A stretch of DNA of 8,496 nucleotides from Clostridia bacterium (GTDB lineage Bacteria; Bacillota; Clostridia; Oscillospirales; CAG-272). The stretch spans positions 1-8,496 of the forward strand of contig JAFWWR010000075.1 of NCBI GenBank assembly GCA_017518025.1, written 5' to 3'. Under the pieces are notes generated by a model that searched no databases, was not told the DNA's origin, and was given only the letters and a program-made list of their open reading frames with translations. Positions 1 to 4,877 of the stretch are shown one piece after another; within the stretch, counting starts at the first letter, position 1; every line of letters begins with the position of its first letter. Made by a program: the position numbers and the translations under genes.

Positions 1-24
1 CGCGCCTTTAAATTCATATTTTGG

Positions 25-50
25 AAAAATGTGTCCGGAGACACATTTTT
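25..50 (-). terminator. Symmetrical hairpin terminator ending the parAB-MORN operon
   Basis: Positions 25-35 and 40-50 form a perfect 11-bp stem closed by a four-base loop. The stem has a run of five A on one side and five T on the other, so it can act as an intrinsic terminator for either strand. It lies about 90 bases past the stop of the minus-strand MORN gene, the last gene of the presumed operon. The T run is short (five) and is followed by CC on the minus strand, so efficiency is uncertain. The neighbouring gene beyond the window edge cannot be seen, so a shared bidirectional terminator is possible. Confidence 0.6.
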
Positions 51-109
51 CGGGCAAACAGGAAGTATTTGAGCGTTTATTTGGGACAAACGCCTGTTTG
101 CGGGGGTCC

Positions 110-133
110 GGGGGCGCTTTTCAAAGCGCCCCC
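110..133. repeat. GC-rich hairpin just after the MORN gene
   Basis: Positions 110-119 (GGGGGCGCTT) pair with 124-133 around the loop TTCA, a 10-bp perfect stem that starts five bases past the stop codon of the MORN gene. Neither strand has a T run after the stem, so it is not a textbook intrinsic terminator. It could stabilise the mRNA 3' end or help the hairpin at 25-50 stop transcription. Confidence 0.5.
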
Positions 134-138
134 GCGTA

Positions 139-960
139 TCATTCGTTCGTATCAGTTCTCACCACGACTCCGTTTTCGAAATAGCCCTCGTAGGTCCTGC
201 CTCCGACGAAAGTATACACTCCGTACCCGTTCATCAGGTTCCCGGCGAACTCGCCGTCGTATTTTTCCCCGTTGGCCCACTCGTACACGCCGTGACCCTC
301 GCGGACGTCGTTTTTGAAGTCGCCCGTATACTTATCTCCGTTCGCCCAGACGTACTCGCCGTGGCCGTTCATCATCCCGTCCGAGAAATCCCCGGTATAG
401 ACGTCGCCGTTGGCGTGTCTGAACACGCAGGACGCGCCGTCCATCTTGCCGTCCTTATACGTCCCCGTGAAAGACGAGCCGTCGGGGAACGTCACCGACG
501 CGGAGCCGTCCTCCCTGCCCGAGACGAACATCCCGTCGTAGACGGCGCCCTCCGCGTAGGTCAGCACGCCTTTCCCGTCGTACACGTCGCCGCGGAACTC
601 GCCCTCGTACACGTCGCCGTTCGAGTACGTCATCTTCCCCGCGCCTTCCTTCATGGCGCCGGACAGCTCGCCCTCGTACACGTCGCCGTTCGAGTAGATC
701 AGCCTGCCGGAGGACGCGTCGATTTTGGCGCTCAGTCCGTTCGAGTACCGGATCCACCCTTTTTTGATGTTCCCGTTCTCCGTCAGCCCGAAGAATCGTA
801 TCTTCAGCCCGTCCGCCGTCCTCTGAGATTTATACCGCACTCCGAGGGCGAAATACGCCACCGCCGCGGCGATCAAAAGACAAATCACCGCGCCGATGAT
901 TATCCGGAGCATTATCCTGCCGAAGCTCGGCCTCGGCTTGTAGTACCTTCTGCCGTTCAT
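139..960 (-). CDS. Membrane-anchored MORN-repeat protein
   Basis: This 273-residue protein has a strongly basic N-terminus (R4, R5, K8, R10, R15, R19), one hydrophobic segment at about residues 18-40, a linker, and then eight MORN repeats from residue 89 to the end. The repeats have a 23-residue period (the fourth has 24 and the last is partial) with the pattern NGDxYxGxFxxGxxxGxGxY. MORN repeats form elongated beta-hairpin sheets, usually for protein or lipid contact or as scaffolds, and no catalytic residues are evident. The positive-inside rule would put the N-terminus in the cytoplasm and the repeats outside, but basic residues also follow the helix (R42, K44, R47), so topology is open. 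The ATG has a good AGGAG seven bases upstream. It is the last gene of the apparent parAB operon, 30 bases after the unknown membrane gene. Its function is unknown; a role at the envelope linked to segregation is inference from position. Confidence 0.85.
   Translation of the reverse strand: MNGRRYYKPRPSFGRIMLRIIIGAVICLLIAAAVAYFALGVRYKSQRTADGLKIRFFGLTENGNIKKGWIRYSNGLSAKIDASSGRLIYSNGDVYEGELSGAMKEGAGKMTYSNGDVYEGEFRGDVYDGKGVLTYAEGAVYDGMFVSGREDGSASVTFPDGSSFTGTYKDGKMDGASCVFRHANGDVYTGDFSDGMMNGHGEYVWANGDKYTGDFKNDVREGHGVYEWANGEKYDGEFAGNLMNGYGVYTFVGGRTYEGYFENGVVVRTDTNE
160..696 (-). repeat. Tandem 69-bp repeats encoding MORN units
   Basis: Seven full units and one partial unit encode the MORN repeats: 696-628, 627-559, 558-490, 489-418 (72 bp), 417-349, 348-280, 279-211 and 210-160. 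The DNA at 598-627 and 667-696 is identical over 30 bases at an offset of exactly 69, so these neighbouring units share recent ancestry. The other units have diverged further. Confidence 0.85.
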
Positions 961-990
961 CTGTGATCTCCTCTCTGTCCGACTCCGCCG

Positions 991-1470
991 TCACATCCGC
1001 GACGTAAACATGGGAACGATCCGCACCGCCGCCTCCGTGGCGGCCGCCAGAGCCAGCGCGCCGACGATCCAAATATAGATCGGCGCCTTTTTCACCAGCC
1101 GGACCTCCGCTTCCTCTTTTTTCTCCTCCGGCACGTAATACCGCGCCCCGGAACCGCCTTTTTTCGCGCCCTTTTCAGCCGCCTCGCCGTCTTCTTCCCC
1201 GGCGACGCCGGTCTTCACCACGTAACGCGACAGGACGGTGCCGTCCCGAAGAGAAAATCGGTTGAAAAACGAGTTTTTCAGCCCGGCTTCGGTCAGCGTC
1301 TTCGCCTCCTCCCGGGACAGCGCCCCGGCGGAGAGGAATCCGCTCACGATCTTCGATCTCCGGCGGATGCCGAGGAACGCGAAAAGCGATCCGACGATCA
1401 GCCCCGCCCCGATCAGACGGATTATCCATTCCGTCATGGTTATTTTTCCAAGAATTTCAATAATATCCAT
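991..1470 (-). CDS. Unknown two-helix membrane protein in the parAB operon
   Basis: I do not recognise this 159-residue protein as a member of a named family. It has two hydrophobic segments, at about residues 15-34 and 131-149. Between them is a roughly 95-residue hydrophilic loop with the basic cluster RRRSK at 36-40, an acidic and glycine-rich stretch near 90-108, and a charged EKKEE segment near 116-120. By the positive-inside rule the loop would be cytoplasmic and both ends outside. The ATG lies nine bases after the parB stop, with GGAAGAA just upstream, so translational coupling to parB is likely. A second ATG at residue 12, just before the first helix, is also possible. The MORN gene follows 30 bases later. 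A cytoplasmic loop made from the parAB message could contact the segregation machinery, but nothing in the sequence proves that. Confidence 0.8.
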   Translation of the reverse strand: MDIIEILGKITMTEWIIRLIGAGLIVGSLFAFLGIRRRSKIVSGFLSAGALSREEAKTLTEAGLKNSFFNRFSLRDGTVLSRYVVKTGVAGEEDGEAAEKGAKKGGSGARYYVPEEKKEEAEVRLVKKAPIYIWIVGALALAAATEAAVRIVPMFTSRM

Positions 1471-1479
1471 TTTCTTCCA

Positions 1480-2355
1480 TCAGTCGACTATCGGCGATCT
1501 GCCGCAGATCTTCGTCAGGATCGCCTCCAGGTCGTCAAGGTCGGTATAGTCGAGGGTGACCACGCGCTTCCCGGGCCCCCGGGAGATGCGGCACCGCCGC
1601 CCCAGTATTTCCGTCACCTTTTTTTCGAGGTCGCCGATGTAGTCCACCTTTTCTCCGGCGTCCTCCGGCTCCTCTTTCTCCTTCGCCGCGGCGTTCCTGC
1701 GCTTCACCGCCGCCTCCGCGTCGCGGACCGACATATTCTTCTGGGAGATCCGCTTCGCCATGGGGATGACGTCGTCCCGGTCCTTCAGCATCAGCAGAGC
1801 GATGCCGTGGCCCGCCGTGATCTCCCTCCGGGTCAGCATTTCCAGCACCTCCCCGGGCAGATCCAGCAGGCGCAGCCGGTTCGCCACCGCCGCCCTGGAC
1901 TTGCCGATCTGAGAGGCGACCTCCTCCTGAGTCAGCGAATACTTCCTTATGAGCTCCTCGTAGCCCATCGCCTCCTCATAGGGATTCAGATCCTCCCTCT
2001 GGAGATTCTCTATCATTGCGATCTTCGACGCCGTCAGCTCGTCCACGTCCATCACGATGGCCGGTATTTCGGACAGACCCGCCATCTTGGAGGCGCGCCA
2101 CCGTCTCTCGCCGGCGACTATGGTATACATCCCGTTCTCCGCCTCGCGCACCAGGATCGGCTGGATCACGCCGTTGGCTGCGATGGAATCCGCCAGCTCG
2201 CTCAGCGCCGCCTGGTCAAAGACCTTCCTCGGCTGATCCTTTTTCGGCTCCACGTCCGAAATGCGGAGCTCCGTCACGCCGGACGCCGCCGATTCGATCG
2301 CGTTGTCGGAGAAAATCGCGTCGAGGCCCCTCCCGAGTCCTTTTCCTCTTGCCAT
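1480..2355 (-). CDS. parB: Chromosome segregation protein ParB (Spo0J)
   Basis: ParB is the CTP-dependent DNA clamp that loads at parS, slides and spreads, activates ParA ATPase and, in Bacillota, recruits SMC. In this 291-residue protein the N-terminus carries the conserved KGLGRGLDAIF motif (5-15), which stimulates ParA. The CTP-binding domain follows, with GERRWR (82-87) and ENLQRE (116-121). A helix-turn-helix covers about 141-164 (R154 in GKSRAAVAN). The C-terminal dimerisation domain covers about 238-285. At the four positions known to separate ParB from Noc it has R154, R160, D165 and G182. R and G are typical of ParB, while the middle two differ from the Caulobacter residues T and A. 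Length is normal for the family. The ATG is preceded by GGAAGGAA about six bases upstream. It lies 36 bases after parA and nine bases before the next gene, within one apparent operon. Its likely targets are the two parS sites at 3258-3273 and 3303-3318. Confidence 0.97.
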   Translation of the reverse strand: MARGKGLGRGLDAIFSDNAIESAASGVTELRISDVEPKKDQPRKVFDQAALSELADSIAANGVIQPILVREAENGMYTIVAGERRWRASKMAGLSEIPAIVMDVDELTASKIAMIENLQREDLNPYEEAMGYEELIRKYSLTQEEVASQIGKSRAAVANRLRLLDLPGEVLEMLTRREITAGHGIALLMLKDRDDVIPMAKRISQKNMSVRDAEAAVKRRNAAAKEKEEPEDAGEKVDYIGDLEKKVTEILGRRCRISRGPGKRVVTLDYTDLDDLEAILTKICGRSPIVD

Positions 2356-2391
2356 TTCGTTTCCTTCCTTTCTTTACAGACGCTTCCGCGG

Positions 2392-3159
2392 TCACACGGG
2401 ACAGCGTTTCAGAAGCTCCTCCGCCACCTCGCGGTAGGCGGCGGCTCCCTTGCTGTGCCTGTCGTAGTGGTTGATCGGCTCGCCGTAGCCCGGCGCCTCC
2501 GACAACGTCACGTTACGCGGGATCACCGTGGAAAAAAGCTTGTCGCTGTAGTATTTCTTTATCTCGGAGAGCACCTGCGACGACAGATTCAGCCGCCCGT
2601 TGTGCATGGTGATCAGGATCCCCGTTATGGTGAGATCCGGATTGTAGAGCTGTTTTACCTTTTTTATGGAGATCATCAGCTGGGTCAGCCCCTCCAGCGC
2701 GTAGTACTCGCACTGCATGGGTATCACCACGCCGTCCGCGGCGGTGAGGCCGTTGACGGTCAGCATCCCCAGCGACGGCGGGCAATCGATGATCGCGATA
2801 TCGTAGCCGTCCAGCTTCTCCACGAAATCACGGAGCCGCTTTTCCCGTCCGGAGGCGTCGGCAAGCTCGATCTCCGCCCCCGCCAGCGCCATAGTTGCCG
2901 GCACGAGCCATAAATTATCGTACCGGGTCTGTACCACGCACTTGTCAGGCCCCAAACCGTCGGTGAGCGCGTCGTACATGGACTCGCGCAGTTTTTTCTT
3001 GTTCTGCCCCAGGCCGCTGGTGGAGTTCCCCTGGGGGTCGCAGTCGAGCAGGACGACCTTTTTCCCCATTTCTGCTATGATCGAGGCGATATTCACCGCC
3101 GACGTGGTCTTTCCCACGCCGCCCTTCTGATTCGCAAACGCGATAACGTACGGTTTCAC
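2392..3159 (-). CDS. parA: Chromosome partitioning ATPase ParA (Soj)
   Basis: This 255-residue protein is a ParA/MinD-type Walker ATPase. ATP-bound dimers bind nucleoid DNA non-specifically, and ParB complexes trigger hydrolysis, which moves or separates origins; in Bacillus, Soj also regulates DnaA. The deviant Walker A motif is KGGVGKTT (12-19) with signature lysine K12. Walker A' is the DCDPQ segment (39-43), and Walker B is IAIIDCPPS (121-129) with D125. There is almost no sequence before the P-loop, so it is the short chromosomal type without an N-terminal regulatory helix-turn-helix, unlike type Ia plasmid ParA. The start codon is GTG: no ATG, GTG or TTG lies upstream in frame near it, and the next ATG would cut off the P-loop. 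The Shine-Dalgarno is weak and distant (AAAGGG, 12 bases away), which may limit ParA synthesis. A good promoter lies 30-60 bases upstream. Confidence 0.97.
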   Translation of the reverse strand: MKPYVIAFANQKGGVGKTTSAVNIASIIAEMGKKVVLLDCDPQGNSTSGLGQNKKKLRESMYDALTDGLGPDKCVVQTRYDNLWLVPATMALAGAEIELADASGREKRLRDFVEKLDGYDIAIIDCPPSLGMLTVNGLTAADGVVIPMQCEYYALEGLTQLMISIKKVKQLYNPDLTITGILITMHNGRLNLSSQVLSEIKKYYSDKLFSTVIPRNVTLSEAPGYGEPINHYDRHSKGAAAYREVAEELLKRCPV

Positions 3160-3192
3160 TTCAATACACGTCCCTTTCGCAGTCTTTTTTTC

Positions 3193-3221
3193 ATTTTACC
3201 ACGAAACGGCCGTTCAATCAA
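3193..3221 (-). promoter_or_regulatory. Promoter of the parAB operon
   Basis: On the minus strand TTGATT (3216-3221) is followed after exactly 17 bases by TAAAAT (3193-3198), with TGG directly before the -10 box as in extended -10 promoters. Transcription would begin near 3187, leaving a leader of about 28 bases before the GTG start of parA. The spacer contains the 10-bp palindrome AACGGCCGTT (3205-3214). The nearer parS site begins 37 bases upstream of the -35 box, so a spread ParB clamp could repress this promoter; that is inference. Confidence 0.7.
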
Positions 3222-3257
3222 CCTTTTTGTCGTTTTTTGTTCCCCCGACTTCAAAAA

Positions 3258-3273
3258 TGTTTCACGTGAAACA
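3258..3273. promoter_or_regulatory. parS: parS centromere site 1
   Basis: TGTTTCACGTGAAACA is a perfect match to the canonical bacterial parS palindrome bound by ParB. Here the symmetry runs on through an A5/T5 flank, giving a 26-bp perfect palindrome over 3253-3278. It lies between noc and parA, upstream of the parA promoter. Confidence 0.95.
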
Positions 3274-3302
3274 TTTTTCACGGGCCCTGCTCGCCCGGAA
3301 AT

Positions 3303-3318
3303 TGTTTCACGTGAAACA
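3303..3318. promoter_or_regulatory. parS: parS centromere site 2
   Basis: This is a second perfect TGTTTCACGTGAAACA, 45 bp centre to centre from site 1 and just past the end of noc. The symmetry stops at the 16-bp core. Two perfect sites this close would give strong local ParB loading. Confidence 0.95.
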
Positions 3319-3339
3319 CTTTTCGTTTTTTTCGTATCA

Positions 3340-4155
3340 TCACCCGGCGGAGGGGACGTCTTTCACCAAAATCGTTATAAGAGTGCCCTCCGCCGTCTGT
3401 TTTCGCTCCGACTCGACGGGAAATCCGCAGGAACGCACGGATTCGACGGCGTGATCGATGGAATTATAGAAGAGACGCATGTCGCGCATGAGGAGCCGCC
3501 GGCGGAAATCCACGTCCGGCGCCCCGTTTTTCTTCCGCTCCTCGGCACATACGACGGACTCCACCAGCTCCTCAGCCGACGAGACCGTGAGCTTCTCCTC
3601 CGAGATCTTTTTCAGCACGTTTTTTCGCGTCTCCCCGTCGGTGACCCGCAGGGCGGCGCGGGCGTGGCGCTCCGTCAGGGAGTTACGGAGGACGGTCTCC
3701 CTTTCTTCGGGAGTGAGTTTCAGCAGGCGGAGCTTGTTCGCCACGTAAGACTGGCTGCACGACAGCCGCGCCGCCGCCTTCTCCTGAGTCAGCCCGCAAT
3801 GGTCTATCAGCGCGCGGATCGCCTCCGCCTCCTCGAAGAAATTGAGGTCCTCCCGCTGGACGTTCTCGATAAGCGCGAGCTCCGCCGCCGAGCAGTCGTC
3901 CGCGTCCCTCACCAGGCAGGGCACCCGGGCGAGGCCCGCCAGCGACGCCGCCCGGAACCGCCTCTCCCCCGCTATAAGCTCGTATCTGTCGCCGCGGCGC
4001 CGGACGATCAGCGGCTGGAGCACGCCGTTCCGCGCGATACTGTCCGCCAGGGAGCGAAGGGACTCCCGGGGGAACGATTTCCGGGGCTGAGCAGGATTCG
4101 GCCCGATCAGGTCCACCGATAAGTATTTTATCTCGCTGTCTTTTTCCGTTTCCAT
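3340..4155 (-). CDS. noc: Nucleoid occlusion protein Noc (ParB paralogue)
   Basis: Noc is a CTP-binding ParB paralogue that binds NBS sites and blocks Z-ring assembly over the nucleoid. This 271-residue protein keeps the ParB fold: GERRFRA (63-69) and ENVQRE (97-102) form the CTP site, a helix-turn-helix lies at about 122-146, and the C-terminal domain resembles Bacillus Noc (RDMRLFYNSID, 224-234). All four positions reported to set Noc specificity carry the Noc residue: Q135, K141, K146 and R163. Unlike B. subtilis Noc, which begins with an amphipathic membrane helix and a linker, only about ten polar residues precede the conserved domain, so direct membrane binding seems absent. I chose the ATG at 4155. 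A GTG nine bases upstream in frame lies inside the Shine-Dalgarno GAGAGGTG, and an in-frame stop at 4183-4185 excludes a longer form. The order noc-parA-parB is conserved in Bacillota, where rsmG usually comes before noc; here it does not. Confidence 0.9.
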   Translation of the reverse strand: METEKDSEIKYLSVDLIGPNPAQPRKSFPRESLRSLADSIARNGVLQPLIVRRRGDRYELIAGERRFRAASLAGLARVPCLVRDADDCSAAELALIENVQREDLNFFEEAEAIRALIDHCGLTQEKAAARLSCSQSYVANKLRLLKLTPEERETVLRNSLTERHARAALRVTDGETRKNVLKKISEEKLTVSSAEELVESVVCAEERKKNGAPDVDFRRRLLMRDMRLFYNSIDHAVESVRSCGFPVESERKQTAEGTLITILVKDVPSAG

Positions 4156-4252
4156 ATTTTTCACCTCTCTGAAATATCTCGGCTATATGGTACCGCGTCT
4201 CCGGCGCAGATCCTGGCGCACCGCGGCGGCGATTTTTCCATTTTTCGGGCGC

Positions 4253-4274
4253 ATTCCGTCGAAGGGGACGGAAT
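4253..4274. repeat. Hairpin upstream of noc
   Basis: ATTCCGTC (4253-4260) pairs with GACGGAAT (4267-4274) around a six-base loop. On the plus strand four T in all follow the last paired A, which looks terminator-like, but no plus-strand gene lies upstream. On the minus strand it would lie in the noc leader if the weak promoter at 4283-4312 is used, where it could affect noc expression. No function is shown. Confidence 0.4.
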
Positions 4275-4282
4275 TTTGGTAT

Positions 4283-4312
4283 TTTTTAGTCTTTTCACCT
4301 ATTTTATGGCAA
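4283..4312 (-). promoter_or_regulatory. Weak candidate promoter for noc
   Basis: On the minus strand TTGCCA (4307-4312) and TAAAAA (4283-4288) are 18 bases apart. The -35 box is good and the -10 box poor. It lies after the terminator of the repressor gene and before noc, where a promoter is expected, because 4165-4329 holds no gene and a terminator separates the two genes. The rest of this gap is A/T-rich blocks alternating with GC-rich DNA, with nothing clearer. Confidence 0.25.
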
Positions 4313-4329
4313 TTTCGCGGCGCAAATAA

Positions 4330-4351
4330 GGCGCGGAATCGCTTCCGCGCC
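4330..4351 (-). terminator. Terminator of the DtxR-family gene
   Basis: GGCGCGGAA (4330-4338) pairs perfectly with TTCCGCGCC (4343-4351) around a TCGC loop. On the minus strand the stem is followed by TTATTTG. It lies 25 bases past the repressor stop codon and should isolate that gene from noc. Confidence 0.75.
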
Positions 4352-4375
4352 GAAAAATGCGGCCTATGCCGGGGT

Positions 4376-4738
4376 CTATTCCTTAAAATGGGAGCTTATC
4401 GCCTCGAAGGTCTCCTCGCTGATGATGTGCTCAATGCGGCAGGCGTCCTCCTCGGCGATCTCCGGGGGCACGCCGAGGCGCGTGAGGCCCTTGGTCAGGA
4501 CCACGTGACGGCGGTACATCTTCTCCGCCACCTCGAGCCCTTTTCCGGTGAGGGTGATCACCCCGTCGGGATCGGTCAGGACGTACCCGTTTTCCCGCAG
4601 ATTCTTCATTGCGACGCTGACGCTGGGCTTGGAGAAGCCCAGTTTGGTCGCGATATCGACGGAGCGGACGGAACCGCGTTCCCGGTTCAGCATAAGTATC
4701 GTCTCGAGATAATTCTCGGCGGATTCTCTGATTTCCAT
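4376..4738 (-). CDS. DtxR/MntR-family metal-dependent transcriptional repressor
   Basis: This family uses Fe2+ or Mn2+ as corepressor to shut off metal uptake genes. In this 120-residue protein a winged helix-turn-helix covers about 1-63 (recognition helix near KPSVSVAMKNL, 37-47; wing near DGVITLTGKG, 58-67), and a helical dimerisation and metal-binding domain follows. There is no C-terminal SH3-like domain, so the layout is MntR-like. The metal ligands are mixed: E12, H78, E103 and H104 match MntR ligands, the DACRIEH segment (98-104) has C100 as in DtxR, and N9 stands where MntR has Asp and DtxR has Met. Metal preference therefore cannot be assigned. The ATG has GGGAG upstream and its own strong promoter. 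The gene is monocistronic, and no transporter gene is in the window, so its targets lie elsewhere. Confidence 0.92.
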   Translation of the reverse strand: MEIRESAENYLETILMLNRERGSVRSVDIATKLGFSKPSVSVAMKNLRENGYVLTDPDGVITLTGKGLEVAEKMYRRHVVLTKGLTRLGVPPEIAEEDACRIEHIISEETFEAISSHFKE

Positions 4739-4772
4739 TTCGTTTATCTCCCGTTTTTTGCGGTGTGACTAC

Positions 4773-4801
4773 AGTATACCACACTCGGAGGAGAAATACA
4801 A
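4773..4801 (-). promoter_or_regulatory. Promoter of the DtxR-family gene
   Basis: On the minus strand TTGTAT (4796-4801) and TATACT (4773-4778) are exactly 17 bases apart, with TGG directly before the -10 box. GTGTG (4763-4767) and CACAC (4780-4784) flank the -10 box as an inverted repeat with a 12-base gap. This could be an operator for autoregulation, but the arms are short and do not match the known DtxR or MntR boxes that I recall. Confidence 0.75.
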
Positions 4802-4843
4802 GACGCGGGGCGCCTCCCTCCGGCAAAGATCTCCCCGAAACAG

Positions 4844-4871
4844 AGGGGGCTCCTCCTCAGAGAAGCCCCCT
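4844..4871 (-). terminator. Terminator of the SLH beta-helix gene
   Basis: Arms 4844-4855 and 4860-4871 form a 12-bp stem with one U-G wobble (in the minus-strand RNA) around a four-base loop, starting seven bases past the stop codon. On the minus strand the tail is CTGTTTCGG, so the U tract is poor. It separates the SLH gene from the repressor promoter. Confidence 0.65.
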
Positions 4872-4877
4872 GTGTCG

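Noticed and set aside
160..696. The regular 69-bp periodicity as a CRISPR-like array
   Set aside because: The period encodes MORN repeats in frame throughout, and there are no unique spacers between constant repeats.
1565..1585. CTTCCCGGGCCC inside parB as an NBS
   Set aside because: Only the central eight bases match, and the right half is wrong. CCCGGG is common in GC-rich coding DNA.
1807..2913. A 368-codon plus-strand open frame across parA and parB
   Set aside because: It is antisense to two clear genes and has no family resemblance of its own.
3290..3303. CGCCCGGAAATT between the parS sites as a degenerate NBS for Noc
   Set aside because: One G of the CCCGGG core is missing and the other half-site does not match.
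3160..3339. A replication origin in the noc-parA gap
   Set aside because: No cluster of DnaA boxes (TTATCCACA-like) and no AT-rich unwinding region is visible there, although parABS genes often lie near oriC.
4156..4164. GTG at 4164 as the start of Noc
   Set aside because: This GTG is part of the Shine-Dalgarno GAGAGGTG that serves the ATG at 4155.
4763..4784. GTGTG-N12-CACAC around the repressor -10 box as a proven operator
   Set aside because: The arms are only five bases and the inner bases show no symmetry, so it is mentioned only as a possibility within the promoter entry.
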